The notes under the pieces were generated by a model that was not told the origin of the DNA, searched no databases, and worked only from the letters and a program-made list of their open reading frames with translations. From contig OY760134.1 in the NCBI GenBank assembly GCA_963663145.1, positions 1 to 64,000 of the forward strand: a stretch of 64,000 nucleotides of DNA, given 5' to 3'. Every line of letters begins with the position of its first letter. The stretch's first letter is position 1. Both the position numbers and the translations under genes were made by a program. Shown piece after piece: positions 9,692-18,360 of this stretch. Source of the stretch: Azotimanducus sp963663145 (GTDB lineage: Bacteria; Pseudomonadota; Gammaproteobacteria; Pseudomonadales; Azotimanducaceae).

Positions 9692-10849
9692 TTGCGCGGA
9701 ATCACAGTTGTAAGTCTCCCCGTGTTCATGGGTGTATGCTATGCGCAAGCACCGGAGCGTCTCACCATCGGATCTGCATCAGCAATCTACTTTAAGTCCT
9801 CACTAGGTCAAATGCACTTGGAGGACTCACTGAGCTTCATGAAAGCGCATCTTTCTGATGCGTCCGTGGATCTGATAATGACCAGCCCTCCATTTGGCTT
9901 GGTGAGAAAGAAAGAGTACGGAAATGTGGATGCCGAACACTATGTCGAATGGTTTAAAGACTTCGCGTCGGAGTTCTTTCGCGTACTGAAGCCTACAGGA
10001 TCTCTTGTGATCGATATTGGCGGTGCTTGGAGCTCCGGACAGCCCACTCGCAGCCTCTACCACTTTGAACTTGTCGTTATGCTGTGTCGGCGGCTTGGCT
10101 TCCACTTGGCGCAGGAGTTCTTTTGGTGGAACCCGTCAAAGCTACCCTCCCCTGCAGAATGGGTTACGGTGCGACGAATCCGTGTGAAGGATGCCGTCAA
10201 TTGTGTTTGGTGGCTTTCCAAGACCCCTTGGCCAAAAGCCAGCAATCGTCGCGTATTAGTACCCTACAGTAACGCTATGAAGGATCTTCTCAAGAATGGA
10301 TACGTTGCGCAAAAAAGACCAAGCGGACATGACATAAGCTCGAATTTCTCGTCTGACAATGAAGCGGCAATTCCACCCAATCTGCTGGCTATTCCAAACA
10401 CCGAAAGCAATTCACGTTATCAGCGTTACTGTAAGAAGCACGGTCTCACGCAGCATCCAGCAAGGTTTCCCAGTGAGCTTCCAGAGTTCTTTATTCGAAT
10501 GTTGTCCGACCCTAAAGATCTGGTTTTCGACCCATTTGCCGGAAGCTGTGTTACTGGGGAGGTGGCAGAACGGCTTAAGCGAAGATGGATATGCTGCGAT
10601 ACTTCAGAGGCGTATCTCGCTGGCGCTCTTGGACGCTTCGATTGCGAATCGCCCAATGGTGAGCTTTTCCCGGACGACCCCAAAGGCAAGCCATCACGGG
10701 CCGCCGCTTACACAATTCACAACCCATCGGCACTTTGGAACAAGATTCGTTCTGCAATGCTACCGAGCGATGGAGGAAAACGCCGTCCCGCGCGGGAGAC
10801 TAGCGACCTGCGTACTCAGAAAGCGCGTGTGGACGAAACGCTTTCTTGA
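9692..10849 (+). CDS. Beta-class site-specific DNA methyltransferase (unit 3)
   Basis: Intact 385-residue copy, identical in translation to 5193-6350 (TSPPFG then DPFAGS order). It is followed after 44 bp by the HNH endonuclease of the same unit. Confidence 0.9.
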   Translation: MRGITVVSLPVFMGVCYAQAPERLTIGSASAIYFKSSLGQMHLEDSLSFMKAHLSDASVDLIMTSPPFGLVRKKEYGNVDAEHYVEWFKDFASEFFRVLKPTGSLVIDIGGAWSSGQPTRSLYHFELVVMLCRRLGFHLAQEFFWWNPSKLPSPAEWVTVRRIRVKDAVNCVWWLSKTPWPKASNRRVLVPYSNAMKDLLKNGYVAQKRPSGHDISSNFSSDNEAAIPPNLLAIPNTESNSRYQRYCKKHGLTQHPARFPSELPEFFIRMLSDPKDLVFDPFAGSCVTGEVAERLKRRWICCDTSEAYLAGALGRFDCESPNGELFPDDPKGKPSRAAAYTIHNPSALWNKIRSAMLPSDGGKRRPARETSDLRTQKARVDETLS

Positions 10850-10893
10850 ACATTCGATGGCAGAGAAGCCCAGAAATTGAAAGCTGACAAACA

Positions 10894-11892
10894 ATGCCAG
10901 CGGCTAGCCCTCAAGAAATTGTTGAAGCTCTTGTCGAGTCCTTCAGTGAATCCGGCGCGATTGCGTTTCTCGATTCATCCGTGCGCGAGCAACCCAGAAA
11001 GTTCATAGTCCAAGGCGGTGATCAAGCCTTTGACATCTGGATATACATCTGGACGCTAACTCCCGGAGGTAGGCCCAATTTACCAAATGAGTATCGGATT
11101 CAGATGACGGGTGTAGATTCGCCCCTTGCAATGAATCCGAACGGATCGACTTTGCTAATGGGCTTTGACCAAGATACCGGAGCATTCGCGGGATTCGATC
11201 TAACTCAGCACAGGGTGTTCACGGCGGGTTCTCCTTCCGTTCAAGTAGATCGGGATTGCCTATTCCAAGCATTGCAGGAAGGTATCGCGTTTAGAAGAAA
11301 GAGCAACGACGAAGTCGCAATAGGTGTTCGCTCCGACCATCTTCTGCATTACAGCCTTCAATCGCAAATCCTGCATCGCATTGGTAAGGAACCAGGAATG
11401 CCTGAGGTGTTGACTCAAGCCTCTTCCCGCGCACACATCGAACCAAGAACAATAAAAGCGCTGGCTGCCGAACGAAAAAGAGTTGTCACAAACGTGAGGA
11501 AATGGTCAAGGTCGGCTGGCTTTAGAAGGCAGGTGTTGATGGCATATGAGAATCGATGTGCCGTAACGCGACTACAGCTACGCCTTGTAGAAGCCGCACA
11601 CATCCTTCCTGTGCACGACGCACACTCCACCGACGATGTAACAAACGGAATCGCATTGTCGCCGACCTATCACCGGGCATTTGATCATGGGCTGGTATAC
11701 CTCGACGAGCAATTCGTTATGAGACTGAATTCAAGCGCAAAGGAGCGCCTTTCAGCCCTAAACTTGACCGGAGGAATTCGCCAGCTAGAAGATTCGCTGA
11801 ATCGCAGAATTCACCTTCCTCAAGATCCCCGGCAGCGACCAAGTACCACGATGATTCGACAGGCGAACCAGTTGCGTCGCATTTTTGCCTAA
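10894..11892 (+). CDS. HNH restriction endonuclease (unit 3)
   Basis: Intact 332-residue copy, identical in translation to 6395-7393, with the same C-terminal HNH residues. Two intact R-M pairs (units 2 and 3) therefore sit in direct repeat. Confidence 0.87.
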   Translation: MPAASPQEIVEALVESFSESGAIAFLDSSVREQPRKFIVQGGDQAFDIWIYIWTLTPGGRPNLPNEYRIQMTGVDSPLAMNPNGSTLLMGFDQDTGAFAGFDLTQHRVFTAGSPSVQVDRDCLFQALQEGIAFRRKSNDEVAIGVRSDHLLHYSLQSQILHRIGKEPGMPEVLTQASSRAHIEPRTIKALAAERKRVVTNVRKWSRSAGFRRQVLMAYENRCAVTRLQLRLVEAAHILPVHDAHSTDDVTNGIALSPTYHRAFDHGLVYLDEQFVMRLNSSAKERLSALNLTGGIRQLEDSLNRRIHLPQDPRQRPSTTMIRQANQLRRIFA

Positions 11893-12072
11893 CCCGGACA
11901 TTTCACGAGTGACGAAGAATTAGGTTGAAGTGACCGGAACGCCGGGATTCTCGCGTATTGGGCTTCGTTTTTGACCGAGCAAAGACTCGGATCCGGGTGA
12001 TTCGCGTGCGGCCGGGGACACCACCCCCAACCCCCATTGTCTGCAAGCGCGCCCAGGCAGCGTTGCCGGGGG

Positions 12073-12384
12073 TCAGGAGGAGTCGAGGCGCAGCGCGACG
12101 CTGCGGAACAGCGCCCGGTGGGGGTAGGCGGATATCATCAGCAGCCTCACCCTGCGGGTGTTGGCCGGCACGACGGCACCGACGCGCAGCAGCGTGAGCC
12201 TGATGGTGTTCGGGCTCGCTGCGGCCAGCCCGGTGCCCGACAGCGCCATGCCGCGCCCCGTCGATGCTGCTCGGCCGCAGGTGCGACACCGGCAGGTGCC
12301 TTCCGCAGAACACGTACAGGCGCAGATAGCAGTAGCGCCCGTGGCGACACTGCCGAACGAAAAATACCCGAAAGCGCCGATTGA
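12073..12384 (-). pseudogene. IS1380-family transposase remnant (unit 3)
   Basis: Same two-piece minus-strand IS1380 scar as in unit 2, with the same internal deletion. The scar therefore predates the amplification. Confidence 0.7.
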
Positions 12385-12417
12385 AAATTCCCCGGTTTGT
12401 GGCGCGGTCAGCCCTCC

Positions 12418-12520
12418 GGGATGCCGACCTATGGGCCGAGGAAGGCGCGCCCGCGGCTGATCGACGACTGTGCGGACTACCTACGCGAGCGCATTGAGGC
12501 GCATCCCCGGCTGTCCGGAA
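12418..12520 (+). pseudogene. IS21 IstA-like transposase fragment (unit 3)
   Basis: Same short IstA-like segment as in unit 2, joined to the SIS fragment. Confidence 0.4.
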
Positions 12521-12862
12521 GGTGCCTTTTCCACCAGCGGCAAATCGTTGGAAGTGTTGGAGGTGCTCGAACTGTCGCGTCACCTCGGCGTAGCGCAGAT
12601 CATTGGCGTCACCTCACATCCTGATTCCAAGCTGCGCGGGCTTTCGGATTTCGTGCTGGATATGGGTGAAGTCGAGGAAGCGTGCCCCATAGGCCTCACG
12701 CCAAGCAGCTCCATGGCCGTTATGCTGGCCATCAGCGACGCGATCGCGCTGGCACTGCTCGAGGCCAAAGGCGTGACCAGGGAGGACTTCGGCAAGCGAC
12801 ATCACGGCGGTTACCTGGGGCGCTCGGCGCGCACGGACAACATGCCGCACGACTCGAACTAG
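12521..12862 (+). pseudogene. SIS-domain sugar isomerase C-terminal fragment (unit 3)
   Basis: Same 110-residue C-terminal KpsF/GutQ-like fragment as in unit 2. Confidence 0.75.
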
Positions 12863-13036
12863 CGCGATGTCTTGGCAGGCATCTTCGGATCGGACCTGCC
12901 GCATTCGCACCGAATTTCACAACTGTGCCAAGAGAGAGCTACGTCATCCTCGCGGCAAACATTAGACTGACCTCCCGAACATGGCGACGGGCATGGCAAC
13001 CATGACCGTCGTGTCGAAAGCAGAGCAAGCTCATAG

Positions 13037-14041
13037 ATGAATGCTGTGAATCGCCAATTCCTGCTGGCCGCGCGGCCACACGGCATGGTGAAGGAGTCGG
13101 ACTTCGAATATGCCGAGGTTCCCGTGCCGGGCATCGGCGACGGAGAGGCCTTGGTGAAGACCAGGTACATATCACTCGACCCCTCCATGCGCGGGCAGAT
13201 GGAGAATCGGGCCGACTACGCGGCGCCGCTGCGGCCTGGTGACATTATGCGCGCCCGCGGAGTGGCGGAGATTGTTGAATCCAAGAGTGACAAGCTTCCC
13301 GAAGGCGCGCGTGCTTGGGGCGTGTACGGCATGCAGGATTACGCGGTGGTGCGCGAGGACACGCCGCAGTTTCGCCTGCTGGCAGGCGACGAAGATGCGC
13401 AGCTCGCGCTGGGTGTATTGGGCAACACCGGACTCACCGCCTATTTCGGCATGCTCGATGTTGGACGGCCGAAACCCGGCGATGTTGTCGTGATCAGCGG
13501 TGCCGCCGGCGCTACCGGGGGCGTCGCCGGACAGATCGCCAAGATCAAGGACTGCACCGTTTTCGGGATGGCTGGCAACGACGAGAAGTGCGCTTGGCTT
13601 CGATCACTCGGCTTCGACGGCGCGATCAACTACAAGACGCAGAATGTGGGCGAAGAACTTGACCGGCTCTGCCCCGACGGAATGAACATATTCTTCGACA
13701 ATGTCGGCGGAGAGATTCTCGACCTGTGCCTTGACCGACTGAAACTCCACTCGACCGTCGTGCTGTGCGGCGGCATCTCCCGCTACAACGCAACGGAAGA
13801 GCTTGCCGGACCGAAGAACTACTTCAATCTCATCTTCAAACGCTCGCGCATGGAGGGTTTCCTGCTGCACGATTACGCCGACCGGTTTTCACATGCGGTT
13901 CAAGAAATGCGTGGCTGGGTGGATGAAGGGCGATTACAGAGCCGCACCACAGTGATCAAGGGATTCCGCGAGCTCCCGCGCGCGCTCATCAAGCTGTTTG
14001 AAGGCGAGAACATCGGCAAGATGATGGTGGAGACGGATTAG
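13037..14041 (+). CDS. Zinc-independent MDR NADPH oxidoreductase (last copy)
   Basis: Intact 334-residue copy closing the array, with the same translation as the other two. Only its downstream side is unique: 22 bp after the stop the repeat ends and unique chromosome begins. Confidence 0.9.
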   Translation: MNAVNRQFLLAARPHGMVKESDFEYAEVPVPGIGDGEALVKTRYISLDPSMRGQMENRADYAAPLRPGDIMRARGVAEIVESKSDKLPEGARAWGVYGMQDYAVVREDTPQFRLLAGDEDAQLALGVLGNTGLTAYFGMLDVGRPKPGDVVVISGAAGATGGVAGQIAKIKDCTVFGMAGNDEKCAWLRSLGFDGAINYKTQNVGEELDRLCPDGMNIFFDNVGGEILDLCLDRLKLHSTVVLCGGISRYNATEELAGPKNYFNLIFKRSRMEGFLLHDYADRFSHAVQEMRGWVDEGRLQSRTTVIKGFRELPRALIKLFEGENIGKMMVETD

Positions 14042-14062
14042 GGTTTCGCGAGGCTGAGCTTC
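13497..14062. repeat. Partial fourth repeat unit, end of array
   Basis: The repeat continues through the end of the oxidoreductase gene and stops at the 9-bp word CTGAGCTTC (14054-14062). In the full units this word is followed by a spacer starting GCGATGG. Here it is followed by a diverged copy of the methyltransferase start. The same 9-bp word also lies immediately before the matching methyltransferase ATG inside the units (for example 9830-9838). Confidence 0.92.
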
Positions 14063-14938
14063 ATGAACGCGCATCTCTCTAATGAGTCTGTGGATCTGAT
14101 AATGACCAGCCCTCGATTTGGCTCGGTGAGGAAAAAAGAGCACGGAAATGCGGATGCCGAACGCTCCGTCAAATGGTTCGAAGACCTTGCGTCGCGTCAA
14201 GGGTTCTTGTCCGCTCTGCTCTTGTTTGCGATGCCATGCTTTGTTCACGCCGATCTCTCGCTCTGTGCGAAAGACATCGTCGAGCGCGCGCACGAGGCGG
14301 CAGGTGGGGAAACTTGGGTGCGTCCGCGAAGCCTCTATCTCGCTGGCAGTTCGACCTTCTTTGACGGCACGTCAGCAAGGCATTACGACCGACATGAAAT
14401 GTGGCGAGTCTATCCGGCATCGAAGAGCGCGGCGCATCAAGCTGACGGCAAGGTGCGAATTCTCAGTCGCCAAGCCGGGGGTGTCAAGATCGATCTTGCA
14501 TTTGATGGTCAGCGCACCTACGTGAACGGTGAGGTCTCAGATGAATCAGAAAATAGTCGCCGATGGGCATCAAATTTCGGTTTTGGTGTGATACGCCATG
14601 CCTTGGGCTCTGAATATTCCCTCACTCGGCTCGCAGACGACCAAGTGGACGGCACGCCAAGTTTCACTATTCGAGTGACCGATCCGGCAGGTTCCAAGAC
14701 GATTTTCGGTGTCGCAAAGGGCAGCTATGAAATCCTCATGGTTGGATTCGATACGCCGCGAGGCTGGCATCAGCGCATCTATTCAGACTTCTTCTCCAAG
14801 CAGGATATTCAATGGAATCAACCTGGGTTGGTAAGGCTCTACTACGACGGTATCAAACAAAACGAAGTTCGATGGACGGATTTTGAGATCAACCCACGCA
14901 TCGACGCGGCGGTCTTTCAACCGGTGCCAGCGCCCTAG
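14063..14938 (+). CDS. Chimera: methyltransferase N-terminal remnant fused to exported LolA-like protein
   Basis: The first 44 codons (14063-14194) are a diverged copy of the beta-class methyltransferase start, including DLIMTSPRFG, about 84% identical by eye to the array gene. From about 14195 the frame continues into GFLSALLLFAMPCFVHA, a signal peptide h-region with a cleavage site before DLSL. A 220-residue soluble domain follows. Its ending (RWTDFEINPRIDAAVF) resembles periplasmic LolA/LppX-fold proteins, but I cannot name the family. The native start seems to have been replaced. With ATG 14063 the signal peptide is buried behind 50 extra residues, and I see no good internal ATG before it. 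Export of the fusion is therefore doubtful and the gene may be inactive. Confidence 0.7.
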   Translation: MNAHLSNESVDLIMTSPRFGSVRKKEHGNADAERSVKWFEDLASRQGFLSALLLFAMPCFVHADLSLCAKDIVERAHEAAGGETWVRPRSLYLAGSSTFFDGTSARHYDRHEMWRVYPASKSAAHQADGKVRILSRQAGGVKIDLAFDGQRTYVNGEVSDESENSRRWASNFGFGVIRHALGSEYSLTRLADDQVDGTPSFTIRVTDPAGSKTIFGVAKGSYEILMVGFDTPRGWHQRIYSDFFSKQDIQWNQPGLVRLYYDGIKQNEVRWTDFEINPRIDAAVFQPVPAP

Positions 14939-14944
14939 TCTGGA

Positions 14945-16336
14945 TTAAGTCGGATAGGCGACCGAGAAAGGTAGAATGCGCCTCAGTGTTTGGTCTCCGG
15001 CGCGCAAGACATCAAGCATACGCGCTTGCAATTCCTCGGGGCTCGGCAACGGACAATGTGATCGGCCCTCCGGTCGGCGCTGATCCCAGCGCCGATATTG
15101 GCTGCGGAAGCGGCAAAAATGCCACGCCGAAGTGAGGTGTCCTCCATCCCACCGTGGAGCAATGTCTGGAACGCCACAATTCGATCGCAGCAATTGTGAT
15201 TGCTGTCCGGAGACTATGTTGGCGAGTTGATAGCCGAGCCCGGCCCCCAGAATTCCCGGTGCCTCCGGATCCGCGTGCACCGCCTCGAATACTTTGCACA
15301 GCAGCCCCGGCAAATCTTGCGGATTCTCGGGACACGCAAGCTCCGTGCGCCCATGGCCGGGCAAATCGAAGCTCATCCTCGCCGCCGGCGCCGCACGGCT
15401 TGATTCGCCGGCATCATGCAGCCAAAGCGCACTGGGGTCGCCGTCGCCTTTGACAAACACCTGACCCTCCGGCAGGTCGATAAATCGATTCAACCCTTGC
15501 CTGAAGCTGCCTTGCGCCACAGGTGCCGCGTGCGCTTTGAACCACTCCCGCGCCCGTTGATAGAGCGCACGAATGCTGGCCGTCTGTTCCTTCTTAAGGG
15601 AGCGCCGACGAGGCGCGCGACGCAGATGTCTCGCGAGCACATCTTGGGATTGGCAGACCAGCAGCGTCGGCACACTTAAGGTCTTGAGTCTATCCAAGCC
15701 GTCCGCCCGCAGCGCCGCCCGGTATGGCATCTGATAGGCATCGCCGGCCACCAGCAGTTCCATGGCCCTGAGATGCAGTCGTTCAACATCATTGAGATCA
15801 AAGTCGACCGCTTGCCCTTGGTCCCCAAGATGCCACGGGAAGTACCAATTCTGATCAATGAGCCTAGTCCAGAGTCGCATCAGATGCGCCGCGTCATGCG
15901 TGGGCGCATAGGACTGAAGGTATCCGCCATCAAACGCCTTCAATTCGTTTTGCGTCCACAAAGGCAGGCCCTCGCAGACCAATGCGCTGACCCTATGCGG
16001 ATACAAGCGCGCCATCTCCGCCACAAAAGTCGCACCACTGTGAAATCCGTAGGCCCCGACTTGGGCAAGGCCAAGTTCATCCAAGAGTTCCACCAAGGCG
16101 TCGGCGAATACTGTCGGCGTACATAATTCGTCCGGCAAGGGCGACGAATCGCCGTTTCCCGGTGTGTCGGGTGCCACGACGAGAAATTCTCTCGACAAGA
16201 AATCAATCAAAGGCCGTAAGGTCGAACTCGAGTTGGGCGAACCGTGAACAAGCAACAAAGGGCTTCCCTTGCCGGCCGTCAACAAGTGCACATCCCGCCC
16301 GGAGACCCGAATCAATCGACGCTTGATGGTTGTCAC
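14945..16336 (-). CDS. Tandem alpha/beta-hydrolase-fold protein
   Basis: This 463-residue protein has two hydrolase-like halves. The N-terminal half (about 1-240) has an oxyanion region LLLVHGSPNSS, the strand motif VVAPDTPGNGDS and a nucleophile elbow GFHSGA, so it should be a serine hydrolase. The second half has ALWLHDAGESS, then FDLPGHGRTE, then GAGLGYQLA. Those are the same landmarks, but the elbow lacks a nucleophilic serine. The 3' end comes within 7 bp of the convergent gene. It overlaps the upstream enoyl-CoA hydratase gene by 4 bp, so the two are co-transcribed and translationally coupled. Substrate is unknown. The neighbours suggest acyl-CoA or aromatic catabolism. Confidence 0.82.
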   Translation of the reverse strand: MTTIKRRLIRVSGRDVHLLTAGKGSPLLLVHGSPNSSSTLRPLIDFLSREFLVVAPDTPGNGDSSPLPDELCTPTVFADALVELLDELGLAQVGAYGFHSGATFVAEMARLYPHRVSALVCEGLPLWTQNELKAFDGGYLQSYAPTHDAAHLMRLWTRLIDQNWYFPWHLGDQGQAVDFDLNDVERLHLRAMELLVAGDAYQMPYRAALRADGLDRLKTLSVPTLLVCQSQDVLARHLRRAPRRRSLKKEQTASIRALYQRAREWFKAHAAPVAQGSFRQGLNRFIDLPEGQVFVKGDGDPSALWLHDAGESSRAAPAARMSFDLPGHGRTELACPENPQDLPGLLCKVFEAVHADPEAPGILGAGLGYQLANIVSGQQSQLLRSNCGVPDIAPRWDGGHLTSAWHFCRFRSQYRRWDQRRPEGRSHCPLPSPEELQARMLDVLRAGDQTLRRILPFSVAYPT

Positions 16337-17118
16337 GGAACGTTCCGCTCCCGAAAGGCCGGTTTTCGCTTATGTAGGAACGCATCTGAACCTTCCCGCA
16401 TATCTTCTGAGGAAAAACATGCCCGAAACAACTGCTGCAATTCGTCACTATCTTCAATGTGCGCGAGATCAAGGGAGAGAAAGATCCGCTTCAGGACGGC
16501 GAGTCCTTGTGGTGATCGCGCGGCGATGTCCTCGGCTTGGCTGTCGACCGCCGCAGTCAAATCTCCGCTAGCCAACACGTTGCTCACCAATCCCCAGTCG
16601 AGCGCCGTCTCCGCATCGAGTATCCGCGCACCAACGAGCATCGCTTTGGCGCGGGCGAACCCAACCCTCGCCACCAAGCGCTGGCAATCGCGCGGGCTGT
16701 ACGAGATGCCGAGTGACGTGGGGTTGATTCCGAAGCGCGCGGAACTGTCGGCAAAGGCGAGGTCGCAAGCGAGCGCCAGGGCGCACCCGCCCCCCATGCA
16801 CACCCCGCGGATGGCGGCGATACTTGGAATGGGAAGTCGATCCATCGCATCAAGCGCGTAGCCTATGTGTGCGTTTGCGGCTCGCGCGGATGTGGCAGAG
16901 GCATAGTTTTCCTTAAACTCCGAAATATCGGCACCCGCACAAAAGTCATCCCCCTGTCCGCGCACCACCACAACGCGCAGGCTGGCATCATTGCCAATTT
17001 CCCGCAAACTTTGCGTCAAGGCCTCCCACATGGCCTGCGACATGGCGTTTCTTCGCCGTGGCTGGTTCAGCACTATGTCTGCCCGCACGCGGCTTCGATG
17101 CACTTCAATGTTCCCCAT
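16333..17118 (-). CDS. Enoyl-CoA hydratase/isomerase family protein
   Basis: This 261-residue crotonase-fold protein has the CoA-binding and oxyanion-hole region FCAGADISEF (about residue 60) and RGVCMGGGCALALACD (about residue 104). In typical hydratases a catalytic Glu follows shortly in an LGLxPE stretch. Here the equivalent reads SLGISYSPRD, so the usual glutamate is not obvious and the reaction may be isomerisation, thioester hydrolysis or C-C bond cleavage. The start overlaps the stop of the upstream nitroreductase by a base, and the stop overlaps the alpha/beta hydrolase start, giving a tightly coupled three-gene unit. Confidence 0.87.
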   Translation of the reverse strand: MGNIEVHRSRVRADIVLNQPRRRNAMSQAMWEALTQSLREIGNDASLRVVVVRGQGDDFCAGADISEFKENYASATSARAANAHIGYALDAMDRLPIPSIAAIRGVCMGGGCALALACDLAFADSSARFGINPTSLGISYSPRDCQRLVARVGFARAKAMLVGARILDAETALDWGLVSNVLASGDLTAAVDSQAEDIAARSPQGLAVLKRIFLSLDLAHIEDSDELQQLFRACFSSEDMREGSDAFLHKRKPAFRERNVP

Positions 17119-17798
17119 CAGGGTGCTCCGCTCTCGCTGACCACCTCTTCGAACGGAAGTCGCCCGATATCCGGTACTTGTGCACCGGCCTTGGGATAGC
17201 CCACCACCAGCAGCAGAAAGGGTCGTTCATTGCTGGGCCGTCCGAGTATTTCGTTCAGGAACTTCATGGGACTGGGCGTGTGCGTGAGGGTGGCGAGACC
17301 TGTGTACTGAAGCGCGGCGATGAGAAGTCCCGTACTGATGCCCACCGACTCGGTCATGTAGTAGTTTTTCACCCGTTCCGCTTGCGAATTCAAGCCGTAG
17401 CGCTGCAAGAAAATCGCTATGAGCACGGGCGCTTCTTCAAGAAAGGGCTTGTTCTCATCGGTCCCCAAGGGGGAGAGCGCCTGCAACCATTCCCGCGTCG
17501 CACGATGCGAATAGAATTCGCGTTCCTCGGCTTCCGCGGCAAGGCGTATCTTTGTCTTGGTTTCGGAATCCCGAACCACCACAAACCTCCAAGGTTGCTG
17601 GTTGGCGCCGCTTGGCGCCGAGGCCGCCGTGCGCAGCGCCGCGTCAAGCACTTCCGATGGGATGGCGCGACGATCAAAGTCCCGAACGGTGCGTCGCTTT
17701 GCCATCAGAGCGTAAAATTCCCGCGCCCGCGAGATCATGTCTTGTTGCGAGCGCTCTTCAAAATCATACTTCACCGACCTTGGGATCTCTTCGACCAT
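17118..17798 (-). CDS. Nitroreductase-fold flavoprotein, iodotyrosine-deiodinase-like
   Basis: This FMN-dependent nitroreductase-fold protein has about 226 residues. It opens with an FMN-phosphate region (RRTVRDFDRR) and SAPSGANQQPWRF, and has an extended lid segment (EEREFYSHRA then EWLQALSPLGTDENKPFLEEAP). It ends with ATLTHTPSPMKFLNEILGRP. These landmarks are those of bacterial iodotyrosine deiodinase homologues rather than NfsA/B. I chose ATG 17798 because GAGGAG stands seven bases upstream; the longer frame uses GTG 17819, ahead of that ribosome site. It is the first gene of a three-gene minus-strand unit, so reduction of a halogenated or nitro aromatic followed by CoA-dependent breakdown is a reasonable but unproven idea. 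Confidence 0.87.
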   Translation of the reverse strand: MVEEIPRSVKYDFEERSQQDMISRAREFYALMAKRRTVRDFDRRAIPSEVLDAALRTAASAPSGANQQPWRFVVVRDSETKTKIRLAAEAEEREFYSHRATREWLQALSPLGTDENKPFLEEAPVLIAIFLQRYGLNSQAERVKNYYMTESVGISTGLLIAALQYTGLATLTHTPSPMKFLNEILGRPSNERPFLLLVVGYPKAGAQVPDIGRLPFEEVVSESGAP

Positions 17799-18012
17799 CT
17801 GTACTCCTCGGTATGTCACGCCTGCCCCGCTTGAAGCGACGAAACGCTCACTATAGGCTTGCTATTGACGGGCAACAAGACGCTTATTGACGCTTAAAGA
17901 ACTAAATTTGATTCGCCTCATCATTCCGGGCGCATGAGGGGCTTGCGCAGCGAACATCCTTGGTCTATTGTCGTGTTCTAGTTTGATGCAACGGCGGGGG
18001 ACGGGACTCGAT

Positions 18013-18321
18013 ATGAAGACTGCCGGACAAATGAGGATTCACTTGCTCGCAAAAGCGACTGAAAACGAGGAATTCCGGACGAAACTGCTTGAAGATCCGA
18101 AAGCGGCAATTTCCGAGGAGCTCAGCATGACGCTTCCCGCGGGCTTCAAGATCTTCGTGCATGAAGACTCTTCGGACACGACCCATTTGGTCTTGCCGCC
18201 GCTCGCAAGGCTGACTCTTGAAGAATTGCAGGCGGTAAGCGGGGCTTCTTGGCATGCGACCGATGAAGACCCGGACCAGAAACACAGCTCACCGCAATGG
18301 TGGGACGTATCCCCGAGATAA
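18013..18321 (+). CDS. NHLP-type RiPP precursor peptide
   Basis: This 102-residue peptide has a leader related to nitrile hydratase alpha chains. The segment FRTKLLEDPKAAISEEL is followed by PAGFKIFVHEDSSDTTHLVLPP and LTLEELQAVSGA. The last two leader residues (Gly-Ala) form the double-glycine-type site cut by C39 peptidases. The predicted 24-residue core begins SWHATDEDPD and ends PQWWDVSPR. It has Ser, Thr and three Trp but no Cys, so classical lanthionine rings are impossible. Start ATG 18013 follows a G-rich stretch (GGGGGACGGG). It is the first gene of the export locus, 39 bp before a small membrane protein. Confidence 0.88.
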   Translation: MKTAGQMRIHLLAKATENEEFRTKLLEDPKAAISEELSMTLPAGFKIFVHEDSSDTTHLVLPPLARLTLEELQAVSGASWHATDEDPDQKHSSPQWWDVSPR

Positions 18322-18360
18322 GCGTTCGCGTGGAGTCCGACGCATAGGTGCTCGGTTTCC

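Larger units (their letters stand above)
8998..13496. repeat. Tandem unit 3 of the 4499-bp direct repeat
   Basis: This is the third full unit, with the same genes and spacing as unit 2 and no differences found by eye. Identity over 4.5 kb means either very recent amplification, continuing homogenisation, or an assembly that collapsed or expanded the copies. Confidence 0.97.
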
